This document shows, piece by piece, positions 35,571 to 44,607 of a DNA stretch of 64,000 bases (position 1 is its first letter; each line of letters starts with the position of its first letter). The notes beneath the pieces are model-generated. The model searched no databases and was not told the origin of the DNA. It saw only the letters and a list, made by a program, of their open reading frames with translations. This stretch comes from Desulfobacteraceae bacterium (GTDB lineage Bacteria; Desulfobacterota; Desulfobacteria; Desulfobacterales; Desulfobacteraceae): positions 1-64,000 of the forward strand of contig JAAEMK010000691.1 of assembly GCA_024225635.1 (NCBI GenBank). The letters are read 5' to 3'. The position numbers and the translations under genes were made by a program.

Positions 35571-37013
35571 CTAATTTTTAAAAATCCGTTTCTCAATATC
35601 TTCCCTGGAGCTTGTCTCATCCAGAACCAATGGTTTCAGGGGATAGAGACTGATCGTGATCGTCCCGCGATTTTCATGATACCCCTCCCTTCTATCCGAA
35701 TCGGTATCATAGTTTTTAAATTCATAGGAAAGGCTGAAGTTCATCCAGCGAAGGGGTGCCCATGACAAGGCCGCCCCAAGATCCAGGGTGTTGTCCACCC
35801 TGTCCACACCCGGTTCGTCATATTCATCTCTTATCCAGGAACCGGTCAAGTCAAGGGAAGACATTTTTGTCAGCTGCCAGGCGAAAAGAAATCCCGCTTG
35901 ATAATAAACCGTGAACCCAAGGCTTGCATTATCATCGCCGGAGGCATCATAGCCACTGGCTCCAGACAGGGTTAACATTCCCCTTCTGCTGAAATCAAAG
36001 GTTTTAAAGATATCCGCATCCACAAACACCCCTCTGTCGGTACTTTCTTCCCACTCCTGAATCAGGTACCCAAGCCCCAGGGAGAAACCTGAATCCTCGG
36101 TGATATCCCAGTCAAGTCCCAGGGAGGGATTGTAGACTACGCTATCAAGGTTCTCTTTTTCCGTAACAGTGTGTTTGTATTTAATGTAGGCCTGCAAATG
36201 CCTGGAGATTTTTCTGATGAGACGGAGGTCGCCGCTGTAGGTCTCCTCATCCCTGGAAATATCAAAGTTCTTCTCCTCAAAGGAAAAATTCGAATCAATT
36301 CCCAGCCGGGGGGTGAACCAGAACGCAAAGAATGCGGACGGAGAATAGCCCTTGTATTCATCGGCGTCGGATTGATCATAATTGTCAAACGAGTATTCAC
36401 AATTCAACCCGAAAGAATTCATTATTCCAAATTCATGGGTAATGCCCACGGAGGTTGTATTTGTTTCGTGTTCCTTCAGAATTCCTGTTCTCTGGTCCCG
36501 GTCAAAACTTTCCGTATATCTTTCTTCCATGGTAAGGCCGGTATGGCGGGCAACCTGAAATTTTCCGGAAACCGAAGCGTGGTGCTCCCACGCTTTGTCA
36601 TCACTGATCCCGTTATCGGTGTTTTCGTGATCGTCGTAGCCCATGTCAAAATTGATTACCGCCCGCCTGGAGAGTTCGATATCGCCGTAAAGCTTAAGAT
36701 CGTTTTCAAAGACGTCATCCTCATCATGCTTGTCGTAATCTTTGTACAAGGGGTTGTAATTCAGATAGATCCGTTGTGTCTTTCCCACAAAACCGATTAA
36801 AAAATTGACGCCATAGGTGGAGAAAAACTCTTCCTCCCTGTTCTTATCCGTTTGATTGTAGTTGTCCCTGTAATCTTCAGAGACGTAGATGCTTGGCGTA
36901 AATTCGGTTCTCATTCCAACGGCTGGAGATGCAATGGACAAAAAGATCAAACCTGCTGCCAGCAAAATAGACTTCCGAAAGCAACCTGTTGAGAACACGG
37001 TGACCTCCATCAA
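35571..37013 (-). CDS. Outer-membrane beta-barrel protein, PEP-CTERM/exosortase associated
   Basis: A 480-residue secreted protein with a signal peptide ending near residue 33 (LIFLSIASPAVG). The rest is a series of alternating amphipathic strands rich in Y, D, S and aromatic turn residues, with the TEFTPSIYVSEDYRDNYNQT opening shared by this exosortase-locus barrel family. It may be the outer-membrane conduit of the secretion machine (similar in role to AlgE/BcsC barrels) alongside the Wza-like protein. It lies three bases after the export gene. Confidence 0.8.
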   Translation of the reverse strand: MMEVTVFSTGCFRKSILLAAGLIFLSIASPAVGMRTEFTPSIYVSEDYRDNYNQTDKNREEEFFSTYGVNFLIGFVGKTQRIYLNYNPLYKDYDKHDEDDVFENDLKLYGDIELSRRAVINFDMGYDDHENTDNGISDDKAWEHHASVSGKFQVARHTGLTMEERYTESFDRDQRTGILKEHETNTTSVGITHEFGIMNSFGLNCEYSFDNYDQSDADEYKGYSPSAFFAFWFTPRLGIDSNFSFEEKNFDISRDEETYSGDLRLIRKISRHLQAYIKYKHTVTEKENLDSVVYNPSLGLDWDITEDSGFSLGLGYLIQEWEESTDRGVFVDADIFKTFDFSRRGMLTLSGASGYDASGDDNASLGFTVYYQAGFLFAWQLTKMSSLDLTGSWIRDEYDEPGVDRVDNTLDLGAALSWAPLRWMNFSLSYEFKNYDTDSDRREGYHENRGTITISLYPLKPLVLDETSSREDIEKRIFKN

Positions 37014-37016
37014 AGG

Positions 37017-37598
37017 TTAGGGAACAATGATTGTATCATCTGCCTTGATCGGAATATTGTTGCTGAAATCCCCCTTCACAATATCCTTATAATTGACCCT
37101 GATGATTCTCTCCTTTCCCTTCTCTCTTCGAAAGAGAATAATCTCTTTTTTAGAAGCCCACTCGGTAAACCCCTTTGCAATGGAGAATGCCTGAATGATG
37201 GTAAGGTTTTTCAAAAGGGGGTATTCTCCGGTGCTGTTTACCTCCCCGAGGATATAGTACTTCTGGCTGCCCGGATTGATCAGGGTCACCGTAACCTGGG
37301 GAGCTTCAACATACTCGGAAAGGCGCTTCTCGATGACAGCTTTCAGCTCCATAGTGGTGAGGCTCGAAGCCTGTATATCATCAAGGAGCGGAAATGTTAT
37401 CTTACCATCGGTTCTTACCATAGAGGCATCAAGGGAAAGATCCGGTTCCTTCCACACACTGATCTTGAGCACATCACCGGCCCCGACCCGGTAGTCGCTC
37501 AAGAAAGCCTCCTCCCCATGGCAGAACGGCGGGAAACCGAACACGCCACAAACAACAAAAACCAGATATAAACGGATCAACCATTTTTCACTATACAT
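37017..37598 (-). CDS. Wza-type polysaccharide export protein
   Basis: A periplasmic or outer-membrane export component. From ATG 37598 (193 residues) there is a signal peptide with cleavage near PPFCHG-EE, then the poly-export domain beginning YRVGAGDVLKISVWKEPDLS and an SLBB-like region with YYILGEVNSTGEYPL and ADDTIIVP at the end. It is shorter than E. coli Wza and lacks its C-terminal helix, as usual for EpsE-like proteins. The frame is open 16 codons further upstream, but GGAG just before 37598 and the signal peptide favour this start. Confidence 0.88.
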   Translation of the reverse strand: MYSEKWLIRLYLVFVVCGVFGFPPFCHGEEAFLSDYRVGAGDVLKISVWKEPDLSLDASMVRTDGKITFPLLDDIQASSLTTMELKAVIEKRLSEYVEAPQVTVTLINPGSQKYYILGEVNSTGEYPLLKNLTIIQAFSIAKGFTEWASKKEIILFRREKGKERIIRVNYKDIVKGDFSNNIPIKADDTIIVP

Positions 37599-37722
37599 AG
37601 CTCCGCCCCTTCGATTACATCGACTGTTTTTTCCAACAACAACCAATTGTTATTTAGAACAATCGCCACCGCTCAACAAAAACAGGCACCTATACATCCG
37701 GCTAAAACCCTTCGGCGATTAT

Positions 37723-39120
37723 TCACCTTGCCCCCCGGCCAAAAAAGACCGTTTTTATGGTGCGAAGAATAATAACGACGTCCAGCATCAGGGACATGTT
37801 TTTAATATAGAACAACTCGTAATTAAGCTTCTCTATGGCATCATCAATGGAAGCGCCATAATCGTAGGAGACCTGCGCCCAACCGGTAATACCGGGTTTT
37901 ACAACAAATCGTTCCGAATAAAAAGGAATCTCTTTTTCAAGTTCCTCGGTGAAATGTCTTCGCTCGGGCCTTGGCCCCACAAGACTCATTTTACCCTTTA
38001 GAACATCCCAGAGCTGTGGAAGTTCATCGATTCTAAATTTCCGGATTACTTTCCCAACCCTGGTGATTCGATTATCATTTTGCATGGCCCAGACAGGACC
38101 GCTGATCTTTTCCGCATCCTGCACCATGGAACGGAATTTGTGCATCATATACTCCTGCTTCCGCTGTCCCACCCTGTCCTGGGAGAAAAAGACAGATCCC
38201 CTGGAATCGATTTTTATTAAAATCGCCACAAAAAGGAAAACAGGAGAAAGCAATACCAGCAGAGAAAAGGAGGCCAGGATATCCACAATTCGTTTTACGC
38301 AATTTTGAATTTTTGATTTTCTGAAACCATCTGAAAAAATAAGCCAGGAAGGAGTAATTTTAGTGACAAGCAACTTTCCCGTGAGCATTTCATAAAACGA
38401 ATTGCCCTCCATGACTTCTATTCCGGCTGTTCTGCAGGCGAGCAGCTCTTTTGTCGGGAAATTACCCCGGCTCTCCTCAAGGGCAACAACCACTTTCTTG
38501 GCACCTGCTTTTAAAACCGTCTGGCAAAGGCTGTTCCAGGCTGATCTGGAAACGATCTTCCTTGGAACAGCGCCATCTATGAACTCTGAATTCACATCAG
38601 GGACCATGGCCTCGACCGAATAGCCGCAATCAATTTTCTGCTCGATCTCATGAAAGATATCTACGGCCAGATCGCTTGATCCCAGAATAATAATATTTTC
38701 ATTAAAGTAGCCATTATTCAATACGCAATAAATATATACGAATCGCCATCCAATGATAAAGATCAACAAAAAGAAAATACTCAAAGCAAAGATGCCCTGA
38801 TCAATGATAACAAGCGGAAATACAAAATAGATAAACGCAAGGACGATTGCCGTCACTCCAAGGGATTGCAGCAGCCGGATACTGATCTCCGGGAGATCGA
38901 CGGCTATCTGGAAGTCATACAGATCGTTGTAATAAAGCGCAGCCTGGCAGACAATAGTGACGAGTACAATTCTGAGGCATAACATCACATCAAACCAATA
39001 GGAGTCGGAATAGGTTAAAAGTACTGTAGCAAGCAGAACAGAGGCGAAAATAACGATGCCTTCAATAATATAGAAAACTATATTCCGGATGGGGTAGTAT
39101 TGTTTGAGAAACCTCAACAT
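37723..39120 (-). CDS. Undecaprenyl-phosphate sugar phosphotransferase, exosortase type
   Basis: The polyisoprenyl-phosphate hexose-1-phosphate transferase that begins repeat-unit synthesis. Four N-terminal helices (within 10-130) and a cytoplasmic Rossmann-like region with [14 protein letters not shown] precede a fifth helix (about 282-302) and the bacterial sugar transferase domain. That domain contains [28 protein letters not shown] and SLVGPRPER, and the C-terminal [14 protein letters not shown]. The length of 465 fits the exosortase-locus subgroup. It follows the tyrosine kinase by 54 bases. Confidence 0.9.
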   Translation of the reverse strand: MLRFLKQYYPIRNIVFYIIEGIVIFASVLLATVLLTYSDSYWFDVMLCLRIVLVTIVCQAALYYNDLYDFQIAVDLPEISIRLLQSLGVTAIVLAFIYFVFPLVIIDQGIFALSIFFLLIFIIGWRFVYIYCVLNNGYFNENIIILGSSDLAVDIFHEIEQKIDCGYSVEAMVPDVNSEFIDGAVPRKIVSRSAWNSLCQTVLKAGAKKVVVALEESRGNFPTKELLACRTAGIEVMEGNSFYEMLTGKLLVTKITPSWLIFSDGFRKSKIQNCVKRIVDILASFSLLVLLSPVFLFVAILIKIDSRGSVFFSQDRVGQRKQEYMMHKFRSMVQDAEKISGPVWAMQNDNRITRVGKVIRKFRIDELPQLWDVLKGKMSLVGPRPERRHFTEELEKEIPFYSERFVVKPGITGWAQVSYDYGASIDDAIEKLNYELFYIKNMSLMLDVVIILRTIKTVFFGRGAR

Positions 39121-39174
39121 TTTTCTATCTTCAACCTTTCCTTTTTTAACTTTCAGTTATTTATCTACAGCAAC

Positions 39175-39996
39175 CTACTTGTAACCATAATTTTCATACC
39201 CTCTTCCAGGCCTGTGATAAGAAAAATTTTTAACAACCCCCAGGATCTTCTTTTTACCATAAGTATCAATAAGATCCTGAACAGCTTCCTTTTTTGTCTT
39301 ACCGGTTTTTACCACAATCACGATACCATCGACCTGACGAGCCAGCGCACTTGCCTCTGATGTCAGGTAGGGAGGAGGAGAATCGATGATGATATATCTG
39401 TCATCATATCTCGTTTTCACCTCGTTAAGAAGCAGCCTCATCTGTTCGGAAGAGACGAGTTCCGATGGATTTGACGGTGGCACGCCTGCCGGAAGAATTG
39501 AGAGCTTGTTGATTTGGGTTTTCTTTATAATGGAAGAGAGCGGACGAAGGTCGGAAAGATACTCACTTAATCCGGGAATATCGGAAAAACCGAATCGCGA
39601 ATGGATCGAAGGCCGTCTCAGGTCGCAATCCATTAGAAGGACATACTCATCAATGCTGTTTGCAATGCTTACGGCAAGGTTGCTGGCCACAAAGGATTTT
39701 CCATCCCCCGGGGTCGAACTGGTGATCATGATGGATCTTGGAGGCACCCCTTTGTCAGGGAAGAGAATATTGGTCTTAAGAATCCTGAACTGCTCGGCCT
39801 CAAGGGAATGGGGCTTAAAGTGGGTGAGGAGGGAGGGGTCGAGATTGCCTGAAATGACAGTTCCCTGTTCCGTCGGAGTGGTCTCTTCGCCATCATTTGC
39901 CGGCTCATGTGACGGGTCTTCCGGAACAATACAGAATGGGGCCTTGCTGTCATCGGCAATCTGCAGTTTTTCAAGAGCTTTGAATATTTTCCCCAC
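39175..39996 (-). CDS. Tyrosine autokinase (BY-kinase, CpsD/CapB-like)
   Basis: A cytoplasmic bacterial tyrosine kinase that works with the Wzz-like protein to control chain length. Walker A SSTPGDGKS (93-101), Walker A' LLMDCDLRRP (120-129) and Walker B IIIDSPP (about 200-206) are all present. The C-terminal cluster GRGYENYGYK supplies the autophosphorylated tyrosines. The N-terminus MGKIFKALEK matches the exosortase-locus subgroup. It lies 18 bases after the chain-length gene. Confidence 0.9.
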   Translation of the reverse strand: MGKIFKALEKLQIADDSKAPFCIVPEDPSHEPANDGEETTPTEQGTVISGNLDPSLLTHFKPHSLEAEQFRILKTNILFPDKGVPPRSIMITSSTPGDGKSFVASNLAVSIANSIDEYVLLMDCDLRRPSIHSRFGFSDIPGLSEYLSDLRPLSSIIKKTQINKLSILPAGVPPSNPSELVSSEQMRLLLNEVKTRYDDRYIIIDSPPPYLTSEASALARQVDGIVIVVKTGKTKKEAVQDLIDTYGKKKILGVVKNFSYHRPGRGYENYGYK

Positions 39997-40014
39997 AACA
40001 AAATCCTTGGACTA

Positions 40015-41661
40015 TTAAGTTAAATGCAGTTTTATAAAATTGACAACCCGTCCTATTCCCTTTTGATTTATGACAACGAACAAACAAAGCACCCCTGCGA
40101 CATAGCTTGCTGTAGCAAGGAATAAAACCATCTCAATCTTCTTTTTTAATCCATCTCCCGCTTTTTTCAGAGGCGGAATGGAAGCCAGAATGGGAAGCCC
40201 CAGTTTGGTTTCAATATCCTCATCCCATCGAATGGAGGAAGCATTGAATATTTCAAGCAGGAAAATAATGCCTCCGGCAACACCCATGCCTGCGGCAAGG
40301 GAAAAAATGATTAATTTTTTAATATCCGGAGAGATGGGTTTTTGAGGGACCCTGGCATGATCCAGGATTCTGAACTGTTCTCCTTTCTGCTTCTTCTCCA
40401 TGTTCACGGCAAGCTCGGCTTCGAGCTTCCTGTCCAGCAGCGAATTGAACACATCCTTGATGTTTCCATAATCCCGTTTCAAAGAGAGCAGATCCTGCTC
40501 ACGCTTGGGCGTATCTTCAACCCGTTTCTGATAAATAGCCGTGCTCTCACGATTTGCTTTTATATCGGCATTTAACGAATTGATTTCTGTCTTGATCAGA
40601 TCCACCTGCATCTCCAGCTGTTGCAGAGTGCGACTTTTCTTTAACACTGGGGTTTTAGTCTTTTTGCCGGGCTCTGATGTCCGTGCCTCCTCAAAAACAC
40701 TGGCCTCCTCATCTACCTTTACCTGGAGCTTCTCAATGGTGGCCTGGAGCTTCTTAACATCCGGATGCTGACTGGTATATCGCAACAGAAGCGCTTCAAG
40801 CATTTTTTTAGCCTGCTTTAGTTCAACTTCGTTCTCGGTTCCTTCAAAGCCGTCATCCATGGAGTCAAGGGAAACAGGTTGCCCTTCGCCCCCCCGTTGT
40901 GCCATCTCCTTTAACTGGAAGATCTGCGCATTCAGGGCATTAACTGCATTTTTTGCATCCCTCAAGGTAGCCTGCTTGTCACTCAGCTGCTGCTGGAGCC
41001 GGTCAAGGGTCCTTAAATTGGATTCCAGCTCATCAGGAAGACCGCCAAGGAATTTAGCCCGATACTCTGACAGCTTTTTTTCACGTTCAACGAGCCGTTT
41101 TCTGGTCTTTTCAAGCTCGGCATCAAGGAATTCGCTTGTGCCGACCGCCTGTGCTTCCCTCAGCTTAAGATTCTCGTCCATGAAATAGCTTGAAAGGGTG
41201 TTGGTTATCTTCATCACCTTAGCGGGATCTTTTCCTTTGTAGGAGATACTGAAGGCATCGGTGCCGTTTCTGGCCCGGGTCAGCTTTACATTGATCCGTT
41301 TTCGCATCACCGCGACCTTATCTTCGAGATACATGCCTGCCGATTTTTCATCTTCAAAAAGAGCAAATTGATCAATTATTTTCTCAAGATTGCTCCGGCT
41401 CATGACCTGCTGAGAGATAGTGCTGATCCTGTTATTTATGCCACTTGATACGATGGATTTTACATAACTTCCCGGAACGGTCTGGGCATGAACCAGGATG
41501 GAAGTTGAAGCCTTATATGTTCTGGGCAGAGTAAAAGCCAGATAAATTCCGGCTGAAAGGGAAATACAGAGGGGAATAAGAACAATCCACCTGCGCCGGA
41601 TTATTATGTCAATAATCTGATCAGGCGTTAGTGCTGTCTGAATGTTGGGCCCATCTGCCAT
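40015..41661 (-). CDS. Wzz-type chain-length determinant, exosortase type
   Basis: First gene of the large cluster. An inner-membrane co-polymerase of 548 residues: an N-terminal helix at about 31-49 (IVLIPLCISLSAGIYLAF), a long periplasmic coiled-coil region (about 180-420, with two long heptad stretches) and C-terminal helices near 457-477 and 512-533. The LPRTYKASTSILV block near 50-60 is the Wzz signature. It pairs with the tyrosine kinase downstream. A sigma-54-like promoter lies upstream at 41770-41785, which would make expression of the cluster dependent on an enhancer-binding activator. Confidence 0.9.
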   Translation of the reverse strand: MADGPNIQTALTPDQIIDIIIRRRWIVLIPLCISLSAGIYLAFTLPRTYKASTSILVHAQTVPGSYVKSIVSSGINNRISTISQQVMSRSNLEKIIDQFALFEDEKSAGMYLEDKVAVMRKRINVKLTRARNGTDAFSISYKGKDPAKVMKITNTLSSYFMDENLKLREAQAVGTSEFLDAELEKTRKRLVEREKKLSEYRAKFLGGLPDELESNLRTLDRLQQQLSDKQATLRDAKNAVNALNAQIFQLKEMAQRGGEGQPVSLDSMDDGFEGTENEVELKQAKKMLEALLLRYTSQHPDVKKLQATIEKLQVKVDEEASVFEEARTSEPGKKTKTPVLKKSRTLQQLEMQVDLIKTEINSLNADIKANRESTAIYQKRVEDTPKREQDLLSLKRDYGNIKDVFNSLLDRKLEAELAVNMEKKQKGEQFRILDHARVPQKPISPDIKKLIIFSLAAGMGVAGGIIFLLEIFNASSIRWDEDIETKLGLPILASIPPLKKAGDGLKKKIEMVLFLATASYVAGVLCLFVVINQKGIGRVVNFIKLHLT

Positions 41662-41769
41662 AAAGCTTCCCGTATCGCTAACATTTTCGTTAAAAATCGG
41701 TGATTGCCATTATGCCCCTGTCTTAATCAAAAAAAGTCTCAACCCTTGGTCGATACATGTAACTTCATA

Positions 41770-41785
41770 AGCAACTATCGTTCCA
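41770..41785 (-). promoter_or_regulatory. Sigma-54 promoter candidate for the EPS cluster
   Basis: The minus strand reads TGGAACGATAGTTGCT. The sigma-54 consensus is TGGCACG-N4-TTGCW, so only one position differs and the GG/GC spacing is exact. It is 109 bases upstream of the chain-length gene start at 41661 and directed toward it. Confidence 0.62.
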
Positions 41786-41926
41786 CTCAATAAAAAAACA
41801 ACGTTTCATTAATTAGCCCTTCTATTTTTTATAGTATTTCAAATAGAAACAATGGAGATCGCCCAATTCTCCCATGCCGATATACAACCAAAGACATATG
41901 AATTTTTTTTCCCACATCTAACAACA

Positions 41927-41944
41927 ATGTAACCTTTTTTACAT
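41927..41944. promoter_or_regulatory. Dyad ATGTAA-N6-TTACAT, possible activator site
   Basis: A perfect 6+6 inverted repeat located about 140-160 bases upstream of the sigma-54-like promoter, the distance typical of enhancer-binding protein sites. The sequence is AT-rich so chance is possible. Confidence 0.3.
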
Positions 41945-42039
41945 ACTTATCACGACTTTTTTTCACATTTCTAAAAAAACAATAAGCAACACGCGATAAA
42001 TATAGAAAATAGAAGAAAAACGAATTACAGAGGGGTTGG

Positions 42040-42483
42040 TTAATCGATATCGATCCAGTACTGGGACCAAGCACACCGTTCCTTGTAGGGATACTTCATG
42101 AGCTCGGTAGCGAGGATGGAAAAGTCATGTTTTCGAACAACAAAATAACTGACCTTTTCATGGCCTATCAAAGATGTAACGCCCGCAGCCACGTAAAGGA
42201 GTTCATGCTTTTTTTCCACAAAACAGTCAACGGCACCGGTGACAACCTGAATGTCCCCTTCTTGCCGTACACCATACAGATTAATCATGGTTATTTCAAA
42301 GGATTTTCCATTAAAATAGTTATTTGCATTGGTGCGGGTCAACTCGCATCGTACAAAATTGGTAAAACTCATACGTGTCCGTTCATAATCCGACGGTTCG
42401 GAAAAAGAGACACCGGGAAATAATAGTATCAAAACCACATAAGCTACAAAATACGTCCGTACGGTTTTCATCATGGGAATCAT
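42040..42483 (-). CDS. Small secreted protein of unknown function
   Basis: A 147-residue protein with a signal peptide (TYFVAYVVLILLFPGVSFS, about residues 10-28) and a compact mature domain with three cysteines. It resembles nothing I can name. The ATG overlaps the upstream stop as ATGA and has AAAGGA ahead of it, so it is translationally coupled to the exported receiver protein (42480). The pair probably works in the periplasm. Confidence 0.6.
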   Translation of the reverse strand: MIPMMKTVRTYFVAYVVLILLFPGVSFSEPSDYERTRMSFTNFVRCELTRTNANNYFNGKSFEITMINLYGVRQEGDIQVVTGAVDCFVEKKHELLYVAAGVTSLIGHEKVSYFVVRKHDFSILATELMKYPYKERCAWSQYWIDID

Positions 42484-43250
42484 GCCTGTTCCTTTAATAG
42501 AGAGAGGATTGTCTTTGAGAGCTCACGCAACACAACGGGTTTCACCACCACGGACTCCGATCCGGTAAATTGTTTTAAAGCATCATCTTCCGTGCCCTTA
42601 TCCCCATAGCCGGTTCCGAGAATCACCGGCAATTGAGGCTCTGTCTTGATCAGGTTTTTAACGAGCTGAACACCGTTAATTCCGTCAAGCGTGCTGTCGG
42701 CTATGACCATTCGAAACTTGTCCGGCTGCATTCTGAACATCAAAAGAGCATCAGTACCGCTACCGGACACGGTCACAGGATAGCCAAGGTCCGTTACGAT
42801 CAGATCGATCAACCCCCGTCTCTTTTCGTTGGAATCAACGATGAGGACATGGCGTTCCCCTTTAAACAGAGGTCCCGGGGAGGCACCGATCTCATCGGGT
42901 TCCCAGCGCTGCTCATCAATGGGGTGAATCCGGGTCACATCAATTTCATAGGCCCTTGCGATCCTGAAATAATCGTCATCCGTATCAGGCACCTTTGCTA
43001 TCAGCCGCTTGTTGCTGCTGAGATACTCCCGGAGCCAGGTCCTGTATTCAAAGTCGTTTCCCTTAAGGATCAGAAGCCTTGAACCAAGATCGGAGTTCAC
43101 CTGAAGCGTGTGATACACCCGTTTCATGAAACCTGTATCCGCAGCCTGTTCCCGGTAATACTCCGAAACAAACCCCACCATATAATCCCTGGCCTGGGAT
43201 TGAACAGCAAAAACGGTCAAAAATACAGCAACAAACAGCACCCTCTTCAT
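42480..43250 (-). CDS. Exported receiver-domain (CheY-like) protein
   Basis: From ATG 43250, preceded by GGAGAG six bases upstream, the 256-residue protein begins with a clear signal peptide (KRVLFVAVFLTVFAVQSQA, cleavage near residue 20). A domain of about 100 residues of unknown type follows, then a receiver domain from about residue 132: HVLIVDSNEKR (acidic pocket reduced to one D), VIADSTLDGINGVQL (phospho-acceptor D), LGTGYGDKG and VVVKPVVLREL (conserved K). A phospho-receiver outside the cytoplasm has no obvious phosphodonor. If the N-terminus is not cleaved, topology still places the domain outside. The open frame extends 80 codons further upstream, but that part is cysteine-rich and overlaps nothing sensible. 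Confidence 0.62.
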   Translation of the reverse strand: MKRVLFVAVFLTVFAVQSQARDYMVGFVSEYYREQAADTGFMKRVYHTLQVNSDLGSRLLILKGNDFEYRTWLREYLSSNKRLIAKVPDTDDDYFRIARAYEIDVTRIHPIDEQRWEPDEIGASPGPLFKGERHVLIVDSNEKRRGLIDLIVTDLGYPVTVSGSGTDALLMFRMQPDKFRMVIADSTLDGINGVQLVKNLIKTEPQLPVILGTGYGDKGTEDDALKQFTGSESVVVKPVVLRELSKTILSLLKEQA

Positions 43251-43383
43251 ATCCATCTCTCCATCTGGTAAATAGAAACCCAAGCCCCGCCCGTGTACGG
43301 ATTGCAGCACAGGCAGCTTGTTTAACAACCGTTCAAACCAAACCATCGACAGCTTGCAACGGCAACTTGAGCCATAAGAACGC

Positions 43384-43758
43384 TTACAACAGAAAGAAAA
43401 CAACCCCTCCAAGCCCCAGAACAGAGAACAGTCCCATGAGCAGCAGGCCAAAACGGCTGGCATCATCCCGCCTTCTTGCCCTGGTAACACTCAACATAAG
43501 GCCGATGCTGCTCATTATCGATCCGGCAAAGGCAAGCCAGAAAAGATATCTGACAAACTCAATATCCCACCATGTCCTGATATCAAGCCGGTAAACCCTG
43601 TCAAAAAAACTCTCAAACTCGGGTTTTGCCCTTTCCGTCACGATCAGGATCAGAGCTATGACAACCCAGGAGAGCGCATTAAAAAGAGTCAGGAGCCTTG
43701 TCCAGGCGTCCTTCTTCCCACGCCGGTCTCTAATATTATTTTTTTGTGCTGTTTTCAT
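43384..43758 (-). CDS. Small inner-membrane protein of unknown function
   Basis: 124 residues with basic N-terminus, three hydrophobic helices (about 22-41, 68-88, 104-123) and an ARRRDD cytoplasmic loop before the last helix. It is divergent from cheR with only 35 bases between starts. It precedes the exported receiver protein by 133 bases on the same strand. No function is inferred. Confidence 0.6.
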   Translation of the reverse strand: MKTAQKNNIRDRRGKKDAWTRLLTLFNALSWVVIALILIVTERAKPEFESFFDRVYRLDIRTWWDIEFVRYLFWLAFAGSIMSSIGLMLSVTRARRRDDASRFGLLLMGLFSVLGLGGVVFFLL

Positions 43759-43793
43759 TTGCTTTTATAACCATCCTATATTAAAGTTTTCCC

Positions 43794-44597
43794 ATGAGCT
43801 CACCCATAGACCTCAATAACAAAGACTTCAATGAACTTTCTCAATTAGTATACAATGAATGCGGGATCAATATCCACAAGGGAAAACTTGAGCTCCTAAA
43901 ATCAAAAATCGCGAAACGCATGCGCATAACAAAGATCTCCTCCACCTCTCTCTATCTTCAACACCTGAAAAAAAATAAAAGTGAGATCACCGAATTCATC
44001 GACACCGTCACAACAAACCACTCGTTCTTTTTCAGGGAGAACCGGGGCATTGAAGCCATCATCGAACACCTCTCCAAACAAAACACCGGTACAAGCAAAA
44101 ATTTCAAGCTTTGGTGCGCAGCCTGCTCCACCGGCGACGAGCCTTACTCCGTTACCGTGCAGATGCTTGAACGGGACCTCTCCTTCTCGCTTCTTGCCAC
44201 GGACATCTCCCACTCGGTACTAAAAACGGCCGCCAGGGGCATCTATAGCGTGGATCGGGTGAGAAACGTCCCCACCCCCGTACTTCACCGTTATTTCCAG
44301 AAGGGCACGGGCAAAAGCGAAGGTTTTATCCGGGTCAGGAAAGAGATTCAGCGGCACATCGCCTTCAAGAAGTTCAACCTCATAACAGATCCCATCCCAA
44401 CCCAGTCATTCGATGTGGTGCTATGCAGAAATGTGATGATCTACTTTGACAACCCCACAACGGAAAAAGTGGTTAACAAGCTCTACCAGGCCCTTGTTCC
44501 CGGGGGATTATTTATCATTGGCCAGGCAGAGAGCCTGCTTAACATGGACCACAAGTTCAAACCCGCAACAAACATCCCTTCAACCCACATAAAATAG
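43794..44597 (+). CDS. cheR: CheR-type methyltransferase
   Basis: SAM-dependent methylation of glutamates on chemoreceptors. The N-terminal helical domain (1-80) contains the arginine/lysine-rich KSKIAKRMR and ends in FFRENRGIEAI. The SAM site is LWCAACSTGDEPYSV (about 104-118), followed by ATDIS near 136 and VLCRNVMIYFDNPT (about 210-223). The length (267) is normal. No receptor or other chemotaxis gene is nearby, so it may serve a distant or non-motility pathway. It ends 10 bases before the convergent ppsR gene. Confidence 0.9.
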   Translation: MSSPIDLNNKDFNELSQLVYNECGINIHKGKLELLKSKIAKRMRITKISSTSLYLQHLKKNKSEITEFIDTVTTNHSFFFRENRGIEAIIEHLSKQNTGTSKNFKLWCAACSTGDEPYSVTVQMLERDLSFSLLATDISHSVLKTAARGIYSVDRVRNVPTPVLHRYFQKGTGKSEGFIRVRKEIQRHIAFKKFNLITDPIPTQSFDVVLCRNVMIYFDNPTTEKVVNKLYQALVPGGLFIIGQAESLLNMDHKFKPATNIPSTHIK

Positions 44598-44607
44598 AAG
44601 TACGAAC

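Larger units (their letters stand above)
41662..42039. other. Long AT-rich intergenic region upstream of the EPS cluster
   Basis: 378 bases without a credible gene. It holds the sigma-54-like promoter (41770-41785) for the minus-strand cluster, an 18-base dyad ATGTAA-N6-TTACAT (41927-41944) about 140 bases upstream of that promoter, and a second inverted repeat TTCTATTT/AAATAGAA (41820-41827 and 41841-41848). Confidence 0.6.

Noticed and set aside
41829-42074. 81-codon minus-strand frame in the intergenic region upstream of the EPS cluster
   Set aside because: It overlaps the end of the small secreted protein gene in another frame, is of AT-rich low-complexity composition and has no ribosome site.
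43251-43490. 80-codon N-terminal extension of the receiver protein
   Set aside because: It is cysteine- and tryptophan-rich, partly overlaps the 43384 gene, and the internal ATG at 43250 has both a ribosome site and a signal peptide.
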